Shown: piece after piece, positions 8,265 to 18,158 of the stretch
Numbering within the stretch: the first letter of the stretch is position 1
Layout: each line of letters opens with the position of its first letter
Origin: Candidatus Stahliibacteriota bacterium
GTDB taxonomy: Bacteria > Hydrothermota > Tepidihabitantia > B3-TA06
DNA length: 64,000 nt
Assembly: GCA_004375895.1 (NCBI GenBank)
Contig: SOJW01000040.1
Coordinates: 1 to 64,000 of the forward strand
Direction of reading: 5' to 3'
Position numbers and translations under genes: made by a program
The notes under the pieces: model-generated
What the model saw: the letters and a program-made list of their open reading frames with translations, nothing else
Database searches by the model: none
Told to the model about the DNA's origin: nothing

Positions 8265-9938
8265 ATGATTAAGATCAAGCTGGGACGCGACGCAACAAGA
8301 GAGGTAAAGAAGGGAACGCCGATCACCGAACTGGTTCCAGCGGACCAGCCGGTTATCGCAGCCAAGCTGGAGGGCAAGCTGGTCGGCCTCAATACCCCGC
8401 TCACCGAAGACGCGAAGATCGAGTTCGTTATCGCCACCGATCCTGATGGGCTGCGGGTTCATCAGGAGAGCCTTATCTTCGTTTTGACCATGGCCGCCAA
8501 ACGCACCTTTCCGGAGGCTAGACCTGTGGTTGAGCACTCCACCTCCAAGGGATTCTACTGCACCTTACGGATGGAGCGCACCATGGAGAAGCGCGACGTG
8601 GAGCTACTTCAGGCCCAGATGCTCGGTCTTGTGGCCGACGATGCGCCCATCCGCATGAAACACGCCAGCCGAGATCAAGTAACCGCCATCTGTAAAAAGA
8701 ACAATAACTCCTCCAAGCTGGCGCTCCTGGAATACTCCGACAAGGAAAGCTACGTGATTCATCAATGCGACGATTTCTCCGACTGGACACGTGGGCCTTT
8801 GGTCTCATCCACCGGCTCACTGGCCTCCTTCGAGCTGCGTTACTACCCACCCGGCTTCATCCTGCACTTCCCTACGCCTGAAAGCTTCCCTGAGCTTCCA
8901 CCCTTCGTGGAGCAGCCAAAGCTCTTCCTTGTGTTCCATCACTACGAGGAGTGGGGCGAGGCGCTGGGGATCTCAGATATCGGGCAACTCAACCGTCTCA
9001 TAAGGGGCGGCAAAGGGTTGGAGCTTGTGAACGTGGCCGAGGCTCTGCACGAGAAGTCGATCGCCCGCATAGCGGACGAGATAGCAGGAACACCGATACT
9101 TCCACGCATGGTGCTCATAGGAGGACCTTCATCAGCGGGAAAGACTACGTTCGCCAAGCGCCTGGCTGTGCATCTGCGGGTTAACGGTTTGCGCCCCCAG
9201 CCGCTTTCGATGGACGACTACTTCTTTGATCGCTCACGCACCCCACTCGACGAAGAGGGTAAACCCGACTTCGAAGTCCTTGAAGCAGTTGATCTTGAAC
9301 TCTTCAACCAGCAGCTTGTGCTTCTTCTGGAAGGTAAAACCATAGATAGACCTCGCTTCGACTTTGAACGTGGCAGGCGTTATTTCGACGGAGCCACCCT
9401 GAGCCTGGCCCAGGACGAGATACTCATAGTGGAGGGTATCCACGCCCTTAACCCCCGCCTGACCGCAGCCGTGCCAAAACATCTCAAGTTCAAGATCTAC
9501 GTCTCGGCGCTGACCCAACTCAACTACCATGATCAACGCATCATCTCCACATCGGACACAAGGATGCTGAGGCGGATGCTACGTGACTACCGATACCGGG
9601 CTCATACACCTACCAAAACCCTCCAGCGTTGGTCCAAGGTGCGCAGGGGCGAGGAACGATACGTCTTTCCCTACCAGGAGACGGCGGACGAGATGTTCAA
9701 CTCAGCTTTGATATACGAGCTCTCGGTGATGCGCAACAAAGCCATGAAACTTCTTCATACGGTCCGCACCAAGGGTCTTAAAGCGGAGGCGGAACGCATA
9801 ATATCGCTTTTGGAATTCGTTACCCCAATGGACGATGCCGCGGTACCTCCAGCTTCTATCCTGCGCGAGTTCATAGGCTCAAGCGTCTTCCGCACCCGTC
9901 CCGTAACACCCGTAACACCCGTAACACACCACCCGTAA
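8265..9938 (+). CDS. TGS/ThrRS-like N-terminus plus uridine kinase/phosphoribulokinase domain (nucleoside kinase)
   Basis: GGPSSAGKTTFAKRL P-loop, SMDDYFFDRSRTPLDEEGKPDFE; TGS-like N-terminus. Confidence 0.88.
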   Translation: MIKIKLGRDATREVKKGTPITELVPADQPVIAAKLEGKLVGLNTPLTEDAKIEFVIATDPDGLRVHQESLIFVLTMAAKRTFPEARPVVEHSTSKGFYCTLRMERTMEKRDVELLQAQMLGLVADDAPIRMKHASRDQVTAICKKNNNSSKLALLEYSDKESYVIHQCDDFSDWTRGPLVSSTGSLASFELRYYPPGFILHFPTPESFPELPPFVEQPKLFLVFHHYEEWGEALGISDIGQLNRLIRGGKGLELVNVAEALHEKSIARIADEIAGTPILPRMVLIGGPSSAGKTTFAKRLAVHLRVNGLRPQPLSMDDYFFDRSRTPLDEEGKPDFEVLEAVDLELFNQQLVLLLEGKTIDRPRFDFERGRRYFDGATLSLAQDEILIVEGIHALNPRLTAAVPKHLKFKIYVSALTQLNYHDQRIISTSDTRMLRRMLRDYRYRAHTPTKTLQRWSKVRRGEERYVFPYQETADEMFNSALIYELSVMRNKAMKLLHTVRTKGLKAEAERIISLLEFVTPMDDAAVPPASILREFIGSSVFRTRPVTPVTPVTHHP

Positions 9939-9970
9939 CACTACCAAGAAGAAACGCACTAGCTAATGCT

Positions 9971-10000
9971 TCCTTAAAGCTGCGCAGCAGCTTTAAGGGG
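9971..10000. repeat. Palindrome CCTTAAAGCTGCGCAGCAGCTTTAAGG
   Basis: Perfect inverted repeat with the TGCGCAGCA core shared with other hairpin repeats. Confidence 0.7.
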
Positions 10001-10023
10001 CAAAGAAAGATACAGTCTCCCCT

Positions 10024-10055
10024 GCGATCTTTTCGCCTATGGCGAAAAGGAGCAT
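10024..10055 (+). repeat. Family H hairpin repeat copy 1
   Basis: GCGATCTTTTCGCCTATGGCGAAAAGGAGCAT. Confidence 0.85.
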
Positions 10056-10062
10056 TTATTTA

Positions 10063-10104
10063 GGGGGTCCCCATCGGGTCGTGTAACGACCCGATGGGGT
10101 GTAA
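10063..10104 (+). repeat. Family G hairpin repeat
   Basis: GGGGGTCCCCATCGGGTCGTGTAACGACCCGATGGGGTGTAA. Confidence 0.85.
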
Positions 10105-10107
10105 CGT

Positions 10108-10135
10108 TTGACTTCCCATTATTTCACACTATAAT
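10108..10135 (+). promoter_or_regulatory. Promoter of the rpmH operon
   Basis: TTGACT-N16-TATAAT. Confidence 0.7.
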
Positions 10136-10167
10136 CCTACTCGCAGTTTGACGAAAGGAGAATGTTC

Positions 10168-10305
10168 ATGCCGAAAAGGACCTATCAACCAAGCAACCTT
10201 AAGCGCAAACGCAAGCATGGCTTCCGTAAACGCAACTCGACCTCCACAGGTCGGGCAGTGCTGAAGCGTCGCCGTGCCAAGGGCCGCAAACGCTTATCGG
10301 CGTGA
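10168..10305 (+). CDS. rpmH: 50S ribosomal protein L34 (absent from supplied ORF track)
   Basis: Translates to [45 protein letters not shown]. Confidence 0.97.
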   Translation: MPKRTYQPSNLKRKRKHGFRKRNSTSTGRAVLKRRRAKGRKRLSA

Positions 10306-10655
10306 GGTTGAAGTTGAATACCGCTCGCTCTGAAAGTCTGCCGCGCTCTGAGATTCTTCGTGGTGATAGAGGTATAAGGGCCGTCCTGGCCGCCGCGCCG
10401 CTGTCCAGTGGAGCCCTCATGGCTTATTTCATTGAGGGGCCACGCCGCAGGGTAGCTTTCTTTGTTCCGAAAGGCATCGGGAAGGCGGTGGCTCGAAATC
10501 GTTATAAGCGCCGCATGCGTGAGATATACAGGCGAATGAAGAGAAAATTCCCAGAGGGCGTGATCATCTTCAGGTTAAAAAACGAGGCTGAGAAGGATGA
10601 GCTTTGCCGGTCTTTCCTCCTATGCGCCCAAAAACTGAGGGGGAAGGATGCGTAG
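10302..10655 (+). CDS. rnpA: Ribonuclease P protein component
   Basis: [23 protein letters not shown] motif; GTG overlaps rpmH stop. Confidence 0.93.
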   Translation: MRLKLNTARSESLPRSEILRGDRGIRAVLAAAPLSSGALMAYFIEGPRRRVAFFVPKGIGKAVARNRYKRRMREIYRRMKRKFPEGVIIFRLKNEAEKDELCRSFLLCAQKLRGKDA

Positions 10656-10857
10656 GGTGCTTATCTGGCTCATTCGTGCCTACCAGATCATCTTTGCCGG
10701 AGCCCCGCGCAGTTGCCGCTTCGAACCCACTTGTTCAGAGTATGCAATCCAGGCGATAAAGCACTACGGTGCCTTCAAAGGAACGGCCAAGGCCGCATGG
10801 AGGATTCTGCGCTGCAACCCGTGGAATCCTGGCGGGTATGACCCTGTGAGGTGGTGA
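10648..10857 (+). CDS. yidD: Membrane protein insertion efficiency factor YidD
   Basis: [34 protein letters not shown]...[13 protein letters not shown]. Confidence 0.95.
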   Translation: MRRVLIWLIRAYQIIFAGAPRSCRFEPTCSEYAIQAIKHYGAFKGTAKAAWRILRCNPWNPGGYDPVRW

Positions 10858-10858
10858 C

Positions 10859-12628
10859 GTGAGTGATGGACAACAAAAAAGAAGCAATATCTGGTCGACG
10901 ATCATTGTTGTGGTGTTGGTTGCAGGGATGTTGCTTATATTTAACTTTTTAAGGAAAGGCTCAGGTGGATGTATGGGTGAGCCGGCAGGTGAACAATCAA
11001 CGCCTGCTGCGGCTGCAGTTGGAGCAGGCACCAAAGAACCAACCACCGGCAGGGGATCGGAGGAGCGAGCACAGGATGGGCATAAAGCGGATTCAATAAC
11101 ACTTGAGAACGAACACCTCAAGCTTTCATTCCTTGCATGGCCATATCATCCAGGCTTCAGGATCACGAGGGTGGAAATCAAGGACTTCACCCGCAAGAAA
11201 GAAGCCACAAGTACTGAACGAATACCAGTCAACCTTCTTGAGGAGTCAGGTTTTGAGGTGCTGGGCAAGAAGGACACCACCCTTGAGGTCCTCAAGCTTG
11301 GTGATCGAAGTGATAGCTCGGTGACCTTTATTTGGGAGGATACACTGGGTAAGGAAAAGCGCATTACTGTGATTCTGGCCGAGCGGGAGTTAGCGGTTAT
11401 CCAGTCGGATTCGCTTGCTGCGCTCCTCTTCCGTTGTCCAGCCGGGCTTGTGCCGACCGAAGCGTTCTACGAGTATGATTCTAAAAAGAGAGCTTGGATT
11501 TACAATGGGGATAAGACAGAAATCGGTCTTTACCAGGTCTACTACCGGGATGGCCAGAGGGAGGTTAACTATCTGAACGCCAAGCGGATCGGCCAACTAA
11601 AGAAAGGCAACCGCGAGATCGAGCCCGGCCCTTACGAGTGGGTGGCGCTTCGTTCCAAGTACTTTACCGCAATCATATTGCCATCAGAACCTGTGGTTGG
11701 AAAGATAATCCCCAGCGTAACCAAGAAGCAACGTATCGGTCTCTCATTCGACATTGAAGGAGGCCGCGAGTTCAGGCTTTACTTCGGCCCTCAGGACTAC
11801 AACATCCTGACAAAGATGGGGCACAAACTGAACCGGATTGTCGAGCTGGGTGGCTCGGCTTTCCGCTGGCTTGGTGTCATAATCCTCAAGATATTCCAGT
11901 TCCTGAACCACGTTATAAAGAACTACGGGGTAGTAATCATCGTCTTCTCTATACTTATCAAACTCATCTTCCTGCCGCTTTCACAGGTGCAACAGCGTTC
12001 AATGCAGAAGATGCAGGTGCTGCAGCCCAAGCTTAAGGAACTCCAGGAGCGGTTCAAGGACGATAAAAAACGCCTGAACGAGGAAACCATGAAGCTGTAC
12101 AAACTTCACGGGGCGTCGCCGTTCAAGGGCTGCCTGCCCATGCTCATCCAGCTGCCTGTATTCTTCGGGCTTTACGCGGTGCTTCGCAGCGCCATTAGCC
12201 TGCGCGGCGCGCCCTTTGTCAAGCTGTTCACGGTAACTATTGTCAAGAACCCCGAAAAGGCCATCAACATCTTTAACTTCATTAGAATCCCCGCCGGCGA
12301 ATTAACGTGGCTGGCGGATCTGTCTCAGCACGATCCCTTCTACATCCTTCCGGTACTGATGGGCGTGGCCTCTGTAATCCAGAGCCTGCGAACCGCCACC
12401 GACCCACGAAATCGCCTAATGACCTTCATAATGCCGATTTTGATTACTGTAATCTTCCTTAACTTCCCTGCAGGACTACAGTTATACTGGTTTGTTTTTA
12501 ATCTCCTCTCCATTCTGGAGTTTGCGATTTTCAGGAGAGGGGCACGATCTGGAGGAACTCAATGGCAGAAGGACCGAACCAGCAAGATGCCTTCGGTGAA
12601 AAACTTGCCGAAGTCCTCTCGCAGATAG
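10859..12628 (+). CDS. yidC: Membrane protein insertase YidC/Oxa1
   Basis: Periplasmic domain plus FSILIKLIFLPLSQVQQRSMQKMQVLQPKLKELQERFKDDK; operon context. Confidence 0.95.
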   Translation: MSDGQQKRSNIWSTIIVVVLVAGMLLIFNFLRKGSGGCMGEPAGEQSTPAAAAVGAGTKEPTTGRGSEERAQDGHKADSITLENEHLKLSFLAWPYHPGFRITRVEIKDFTRKKEATSTERIPVNLLEESGFEVLGKKDTTLEVLKLGDRSDSSVTFIWEDTLGKEKRITVILAERELAVIQSDSLAALLFRCPAGLVPTEAFYEYDSKKRAWIYNGDKTEIGLYQVYYRDGQREVNYLNAKRIGQLKKGNREIEPGPYEWVALRSKYFTAIILPSEPVVGKIIPSVTKKQRIGLSFDIEGGREFRLYFGPQDYNILTKMGHKLNRIVELGGSAFRWLGVIILKIFQFLNHVIKNYGVVIIVFSILIKLIFLPLSQVQQRSMQKMQVLQPKLKELQERFKDDKKRLNEETMKLYKLHGASPFKGCLPMLIQLPVFFGLYAVLRSAISLRGAPFVKLFTVTIVKNPEKAINIFNFIRIPAGELTWLADLSQHDPFYILPVLMGVASVIQSLRTATDPRNRLMTFIMPILITVIFLNFPAGLQLYWFVFNLLSILEFAIFRRGARSGGTQWQKDRTSKMPSVKNLPKSSRR

Positions 12629-13047
12629 TCTCGCTTGCTGGTTTCCGCGCGCGCATAGAATGGCGTAAACGCAGTGAGAACGAATACTACGTCAACGCCC
12701 GTACGCGGCGCTGGGATGGTCTGCTCATAGGTCGGTTGGGCGAGACCCTGCGGGCGCTTCAGCTGGTGGTGCAGTCAATACTACAGCACCGTTACGGGAA
12801 GACGCCAAACGTTATAGTTGACGTCGGCGGTTACAAGCAGCGGCGTGAGAACTTCCTTCGAAAGAAGTCCATGGCCATAGCCAAGATAGTAAAAGAGACC
12901 GGCCGTGAGATGATGCTTGATCCATTGACTGACAAGGAACGCAAACTGGCAGAGCAAACCCTGGCCGGTATAGAGGGCGTGCGCTCCTACACCATAGGCA
13001 CCGGCTATCGAAAGAACGTAATCATTGCACCCGTTGATGCTCCTTGA
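12562..13047 (+). CDS. jag: KH/R3H RNA-binding protein Jag (KhpB)
   Basis: KH region RLGETLRALQLVVQSI, DVGGYKQRRENFLRKKSMAIA R3H; operon context. Confidence 0.92.
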   Translation: MAEGPNQQDAFGEKLAEVLSQIVSLAGFRARIEWRKRSENEYYVNARTRRWDGLLIGRLGETLRALQLVVQSILQHRYGKTPNVIVDVGGYKQRRENFLRKKSMAIAKIVKETGREMMLDPLTDKERKLAEQTLAGIEGVRSYTIGTGYRKNVIIAPVDAP

Positions 13048-14371
13048 ACGCCTTCAAGATGTTATAGTTGCTCCAGCCACCCCTGGTGGCCGCAGTGCGT
13101 TGGCAATAGTGCGGGTCTCAGGACCCAAGACGCTAAGGATGTGTGATCAGATCTTTAAGGGGCGTAAACGTTTGATCGGAGCACGAGGGCATCAGTTGCT
13201 CAACGGATTCATCGTCGAGGGAGAGGAGATCGTAGATGAGGCCCTAGCCGCGGTTTACCGGGCTCCTCACAGCTATACCACCGAGGATACGGTCGAGTTC
13301 TCGCTCCACGGCAACCCGCTTATAGTGGAGCGGGTAACCGATCTTTTGATCGGGATCGGCGCTCGCCTGGCTCGTCCCGGGGAGTTTACCGAACGCGCTT
13401 TTCTTCACGGCAGGCTGGATGTAACCCAAGCTGAAGCGGTGCTTGCCACGATCGAGGCCCGAACCCTGAAGGGTATCAAGGCCGCTCTGGCACAACTACG
13501 AGGGGATCTTGCAAAAGAACTAGAGGGTCTTTCAGACCGGGTACGCTGGCTCCTAACCCTCCTCCAGGCTCAACTTGAGTTCCCTGAAGAGGACATCCAA
13601 GAGGAGTCCCTTGAGCCCATGTTGGAGGAGCTCATCGCAGACACCAAAAGGCTAGAGCGGGCGTTTCGCCGGGGGCGCAGCCAGCGTAAGGGCTTGGCGG
13701 TCATGATCCTCGGACGTCCTAACGTCGGCAAATCTACCCTCTTCAATGCCCTTCTGGGTGAAGAACGTTCTATCGTAACCCCTGTGCCCGGAACAACCAG
13801 GGATCTTGTAACCGGAACCCTACGTCTCCCCACAGGGCAGGTTCGCCTCTTCGACGGCGCAGGGATTGGAATCGCAGAATCGCTTCCCGATCAGTGCGCT
13901 GTCCGACGTGCAATAGGGGCGGTCAATCGTGCGGATTTCCTCTTGGTTATCCTTGATGCGACCTCAGGGTTTGTCCCGGCAGACGCTGAACTCCTGAAGC
14001 TTTTAAGGAAAAAACCAGGCATGATCGTATGGAACAAAACAGACGCCGTGAAGGAGGTCCCTTCCTTAGAAAACGTCTCCGGCGAGCCTATAGGGATCTC
14101 TGCCTTGAAGAGAAAGAATCTCTCCCCTCTCCTGGATCGCTTAAAGGAAGAAGCCTCAAGCCAGGGGGAGACGTTCTTTGCCAATCGCTTTCAGGAAGAG
14201 CGTCTGGAGCATCTGGCCGTGCATCTGCGGTCTGCTTTGGACGCGCAGTATCTGGATATGAGGGCAAAGGAACTGCGCGAGGCGCTTGCCGATGTCACAG
14301 GCACTGACCGCTCGGCTCTTGACCAACGCATACTTGAAGAGATCTTTTCACGCTTCTGCGTAGGAAAGTAG
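13037..14371 (+). CDS. mnmE: tRNA modification GTPase MnmE
   Basis: IVAPATPGGRSALAIVRVSGP, GRPNVGKSTLFNALLGEERSIVTPVPGTTRD, C-terminal FCVGK. Confidence 0.96.
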   Translation: MLLERLQDVIVAPATPGGRSALAIVRVSGPKTLRMCDQIFKGRKRLIGARGHQLLNGFIVEGEEIVDEALAAVYRAPHSYTTEDTVEFSLHGNPLIVERVTDLLIGIGARLARPGEFTERAFLHGRLDVTQAEAVLATIEARTLKGIKAALAQLRGDLAKELEGLSDRVRWLLTLLQAQLEFPEEDIQEESLEPMLEELIADTKRLERAFRRGRSQRKGLAVMILGRPNVGKSTLFNALLGEERSIVTPVPGTTRDLVTGTLRLPTGQVRLFDGAGIGIAESLPDQCAVRRAIGAVNRADFLLVILDATSGFVPADAELLKLLRKKPGMIVWNKTDAVKEVPSLENVSGEPIGISALKRKNLSPLLDRLKEEASSQGETFFANRFQEERLEHLAVHLRSALDAQYLDMRAKELREALADVTGTDRSALDQRILEEIFSRFCVGK

Positions 14372-14384
14372 GAGGTTATCTAAA

Positions 14385-14786
14385 GTGTATAGACGTGTGC
14401 TTTGCTATGTTGAGGCGGACGAAACCCGCCTCGAGGAACTTGAGGGGCTCCTGGATCTGGCTTCCCAGCTGCAGAGCCGCCTGATCGTGTTGGCGGTCTT
14501 GCCAGAGGAACCCGAAGAGTCGACAAAGGAAGAGAAGGAAAAACGGGATCTCCTCGAAGACAGAATATGGAATTTCCTGTATCAGATCGAGGACGTGGCA
14601 TTCGGAAGGGAACTTAAGATCTCACTTATGCTGGAGGAAGGCAAGCCGGAAGAGACCATCGCCTCGGTGGTTAAGAGCTACGAGGCAGACCTCTGTGTCA
14701 CCTTCCCCTATAAAGAACTTGATGCCGAGCTTCTTTTGCAAAAACTCGGCCCAACTCCCCTGCTCATTTTTAACCAGGAGGGATGA
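14385..14786 (+). CDS. Universal stress protein-like
   Basis: USP-like alpha/beta layout (VLCYVEADETRLEEL..., EETIASVVKSYEADLCV). Confidence 0.6.
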   Translation: MYRRVLCYVEADETRLEELEGLLDLASQLQSRLIVLAVLPEEPEESTKEEKEKRDLLEDRIWNFLYQIEDVAFGRELKISLMLEEGKPEETIASVVKSYEADLCVTFPYKELDAELLLQKLGPTPLLIFNQEG

Positions 14787-15241
14787 TGATTAGTATATCA
14801 GAGGCTATCCGAGAAGAAGGAATTGTGCTTGATCTTAAGGCACAGGAAAAGGTTGCCGTAATCAAGGAACTGGTCTCGGTCATGGTAGATCTGGGGTTAA
14901 TCCAGGACGAAGAAACATTCCTTGTCGACATCCTTAAGCGGGAGAACCTGGAAAGCACAGGTATTGGTCTTGGTGTAGCAATACCCCATGCCAGGACAAC
15001 CGCGACCAGTGAACTTCTTCTTGCCTTTGGCCGCTCCGCCAAGGGGGTTGACTTCAACTCGCTCGACGGCAAACCATCCCACCTTATCTTCCTTATAGCT
15101 GCACCCGAGGAGAAGAAATCACACTACATCATGGCGCTTGCCAGGCTTTCAAAGATACTGCGTAAGGAAGAGATGCGCACCAGGCTGTCAAAAGCAGCTA
15201 CTCCGGCAGAGGTCATGGAAATCCTCAAAGAGGCCGAGTAA
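14783..15241 (+). CDS. PTS EIIA (fructose/Ntr-type) domain protein
   Basis: TGIGLGVAIPHAR active-site region; LIFLIAAPEEKKSHYIMALARLSKIL. Confidence 0.88.
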   Translation: MMISISEAIREEGIVLDLKAQEKVAVIKELVSVMVDLGLIQDEETFLVDILKRENLESTGIGLGVAIPHARTTATSELLLAFGRSAKGVDFNSLDGKPSHLIFLIAAPEEKKSHYIMALARLSKILRKEEMRTRLSKAATPAEVMEILKEAE

Positions 15242-15267
15242 GGCAATCACAACCCATGCGCTGGAAA

Positions 15268-15294
15268 GAAACGACCCTAGGTCGTTTCTTTTTT
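15268..15294 (+). terminator. Rho-independent terminator
   Basis: GAAACGACC CTA GGTCGTTTC TTTTTT. Confidence 0.85.
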
Positions 15295-15299
15295 ATAAA

Positions 15300-15887
15300 T
15301 CAGGGCTGAGGTCGAACGTCAAGCAGGATACGCTTGGCAAGAACCGCCTCGGAACCGAATATCTCCTCGGCCTTGTCGTAGAGTGAAATGAACAACTGAA
15401 GAAAATACTCGCGGATCGCTTCTGGTGCAGGGAATGGCTCTGAGATATGAGGGGTGATCCCTTCCCAGCTAAGTCCAGGCAAGGCATCGTTAAGCTCGCC
15501 AGTCTCTTTCAGGATGGAATCGATCTCGTTCTCCCAAAAATCAGCGTCATGCTCGACGTCAGAGAAAAGATCTACAAAAAGCGCCAGGCGATCCGCTTGA
15601 TGCTCTAGATACCTTTTCAGCGTCTCGCTGCTGTAGAGGAAACCCGTTTGCACAAGCCAGGCTATCGAGTGAAGTCCGATCTCGTAGTCTAGCCCCGAGG
15701 CCAGGATTGCCTCGCGAGCACTACGTTTGCCGTCAACCGCCTCAAGGATCAGTCTGTCTTGCTTGCGCAGAGCCTTGGGGGTCAGCTTGCTCTCTTGGCT
15801 GCTCCTGAACAACTTGGCCTCAAGGGAGCCTATGACAGCCAAAGCCTTCCGAGCACCAAAGGTCAGTCTTCGTTTATTCATCCACAA
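15300..15887 (-). CDS. Hypothetical protein
   Basis: Long ORF in a minus-strand cluster with overlapping ends. Confidence 0.6.
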   Translation of the reverse strand: MWMNKRRLTFGARKALAVIGSLEAKLFRSSQESKLTPKALRKQDRLILEAVDGKRSAREAILASGLDYEIGLHSIAWLVQTGFLYSSETLKRYLEHQADRLALFVDLFSDVEHDADFWENEIDSILKETGELNDALPGLSWEGITPHISEPFPAPEAIREYFLQLFISLYDKAEEIFGSEAVLAKRILLDVRPQP

Positions 15888-16392
15888 GCCTCCTTAGCTT
15901 TTCAAAGGTGGAGGGGTTTCCTTGGATATTGCACTTGCAATTTTCACGATTCAGGTTGGCGCCGCACGAAGGGCAAAGTCCCCGGCAATCCTCGCTGCAC
16001 AGCGGCGCAATCGGCAAAGCTAGAAGAAACATATCCCTCACGATGTCCCTCAGATCAAGCACTTCTGAGTAAAACTCCAGATCGGTTGCATCCTGCTCAT
16101 CTGCATCTTCTTTATTCTTCACCTCGGGCAGGAAGGTCACATCGGCCGAGGCGCAAATATCCTGCCGCATCGACTCACCGCATCGTGAACACGAAAGCTT
16201 CAGGCTGGTTTCGAGATCAAGATGAGCATCGATCCTGTCACCGGTGCGTTCAAGAACGATCTCGCAACGCAGGGGCACAGAAAAGGTATACTCGGCAAGA
16301 TCGAGTTCATCTATATCCGCCTCGATCTCGAAGCGGCTGGAGCCCTCTACAAGCTGGGTGGGCAGAAATACCAGCGAGTCGTTGCGGCTCAT
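15874..16392 (-). CDS. YceD/DUF177 family protein with Cys-rich C-terminus
   Basis: SCSRCGESMRQDI...LDLRDIVRDMFLLALPIAPLCSEDCRGLCPSCGANLNRENCKC. Confidence 0.85.
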   Translation of the reverse strand: MSRNDSLVFLPTQLVEGSSRFEIEADIDELDLAEYTFSVPLRCEIVLERTGDRIDAHLDLETSLKLSCSRCGESMRQDICASADVTFLPEVKNKEDADEQDATDLEFYSEVLDLRDIVRDMFLLALPIAPLCSEDCRGLCPSCGANLNRENCKCNIQGNPSTFEKLRRLVDE

Positions 16393-16784
16393 GAGTCTAG
16401 AACCTCCATCATCCCGAGGACTAAAAGTTCCCTCGCGCGCTTGAAGTGTTCGAACCCTTCCGGGCTCGAGCCGCCCAGAAGCTCCTCGTAGGAGGCAAGA
16501 TCGAGTGCCGCGACCGCCTCACGATCCTTACCTGCGGCTGATCTGCACAGGATATCCGCGGCCACGAACATATGAGGGTCGCAAAGCGCGCACATGAATC
16601 TTATCTTGCTAAGACGCTTCCCATCCAGTTTCCCGTAGAGAAAAAGCTGATCTTTATTGCCCTTACGGGGACAAAGCTCTCCCTTGATTTCCACCTCGGC
16701 GCCTTCTATCTTCCCCATAAGGCTTTCACCCGGATTTGAAAACAGCTCCTTAAAGTAACGAATAATTACAGGCTCTTCCGCCAA
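16389..16784 (-). CDS. NifU/IscU-like protein (divergent)
   Basis: Adjacent to SufS-like gene; FMCALCDPHMFVAADILCRSAAGK resembles the second-Cys region of IscU/SufU. Confidence 0.6.
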   Translation of the reverse strand: MAEEPVIIRYFKELFSNPGESLMGKIEGAEVEIKGELCPRKGNKDQLFLYGKLDGKRLSKIRFMCALCDPHMFVAADILCRSAAGKDREAVAALDLASYEELLGGSSPEGFEHFKRARELLVLGMMEVLDS

Positions 16785-16785
16785 C

Positions 16786-18114
16786 TCAGCCCCCTGTAAG
16801 GGTCGGCAGTTCGGCTATCTCCTCAAGTATCTGGCTCATCGTAGAGGCAAAGAGCTCAACCTCTTCAAGCGTATTGTAGAGATAGAAAGAGGCACGGAAG
16901 AGTGTGGGACGAAAACCCGGCCAGATGCTGTCAAACTGGGGCTCGTGTGCGTGATACCAGGAGTGGACGCAGAAGGTTCCCTTACGGATCATGATGTTGG
17001 CTCTCCCGTCAAGCTTCTCGTCAATGTCAGGTTCGGAATCCGAGAACCGGGTCGCAGGTTTTAGCAGATAGAAGGTGCATATCCCTGAACGTTCCCCAGG
17101 ATCGCTGGGGCCAAGGATACGGATCTCGGGAAATTCGGAAAGCTTCGCTGTAAGTGCACGGTTGAGCACCCGTTCATGTTCCGCGATACGCTCAGACCCG
17201 ACCTCGGCAAGGAAGCGCGCGGCCGCACCTGCGCCGATGATGCCGGCGTAGTTCTGCAAACCGGCCTCGAACTTATAGGGCGAGCGGAAGTAGCGAGGAT
17301 GTCCAAAGAGATGGGTGTCTTCTACCGTGCCTCCACCAACAAGGAAGGGCTGGATCACCTCTTCATCGTTGAGGATCTCCTTTCGTCCGTACAGCACCCC
17401 CACACCCGTAGGTCCGCACATCTTGTGGATAGAGAAGGCGATAAAGTCAACACCCAGTTCTTGCACATTAACCCGTTTGTGCGGCACGCTCTGCGCGGCG
17501 TCAAGGAAAACTAAGGCATCAGGATTATGTGCCTTCGTGAGCTTAACTACCTCTTTTATTGTCGCGTCAGGGATAGCGGTTCCGTCAAGGTTAGAGCTGT
17601 GACAAAGACTCACCATACGCACCTTGCCTTGCTCTTCGTCAAGAATCTTACGGAACTCCTGGAGGCTGAAGCGGCTTTGCTCGTCCGAAGGGATAGGCCG
17701 GTGTTTGGCGACGATACCCCGTTCTGCAAGCTTCTGCCATGGGCAGAGGTTTGAGTTGTGCTCCTTGTCGGTGGTTAAAACAACGTCTTCAGGATTCCAT
17801 CGCAGCGACTGAGCCACCAGATTGATCGCCTCGGTGGTGTTCTTGGTGAATACGATCTCCTTGATGCTAGATGCGCCGATAAGCTGTCTTATGGCCTTCC
17901 TGGACTCCTCGACCCCCTTATCCACCTGGGCAGCGAACCAGTGGGTGCTGCGCTCGCCACAAGCCGGATATCGGTTGTAGTAATCAAGGATAGCATCAAT
18001 AACCGGCTGAGGTTTAAGCGTCATGCAGGCGTTGTCGAAATAGATCGGCGGTAGCCCTCCTCGCTCCTGATTTAAGGATGGAAACAGATTCCGGTAATCT
18101 TTGAGTTCAGACAT
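16786..18114 (-). CDS. SufS/CsdA-like cysteine desulfurase (class V aminotransferase)
   Basis: YFDNACMTLKPQPVIDAI, FTKNTTEAINLVAQSL, DKEHNSNLCPW, FSIHKMCGPTGVGVLYG. Confidence 0.92.
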   Translation of the reverse strand: MSELKDYRNLFPSLNQERGGLPPIYFDNACMTLKPQPVIDAILDYYNRYPACGERSTHWFAAQVDKGVEESRKAIRQLIGASSIKEIVFTKNTTEAINLVAQSLRWNPEDVVLTTDKEHNSNLCPWQKLAERGIVAKHRPIPSDEQSRFSLQEFRKILDEEQGKVRMVSLCHSSNLDGTAIPDATIKEVVKLTKAHNPDALVFLDAAQSVPHKRVNVQELGVDFIAFSIHKMCGPTGVGVLYGRKEILNDEEVIQPFLVGGGTVEDTHLFGHPRYFRSPYKFEAGLQNYAGIIGAGAAARFLAEVGSERIAEHERVLNRALTAKLSEFPEIRILGPSDPGERSGICTFYLLKPATRFSDSEPDIDEKLDGRANIMIRKGTFCVHSWYHAHEPQFDSIWPGFRPTLFRASFYLYNTLEEVELFASTMSQILEEIAELPTLTGG

Positions 18115-18120
18115 CCCCTA

Positions 18121-18148
18121 ATCATAATAAAGATTAGCCGCCTGTCAA
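18121..18148 (-). promoter_or_regulatory. Promoter of the SufS-like gene (predicted leaderless)
   Basis: Minus strand TTGACA-N16-TATGAT; ATG 18114 is 7 nt from the -10 box. Confidence 0.65.
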
Positions 18149-18158
18149 TTGAGGAGAC

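Noticed and set aside
9891-9938. Possible CRISPR-like array from CCCGTAACAC repeats
   Set aside because: Units are ~10 nt with almost no spacers and no cas genes; better explained as a microrepeat. No CRISPR array was seen anywhere in the window.
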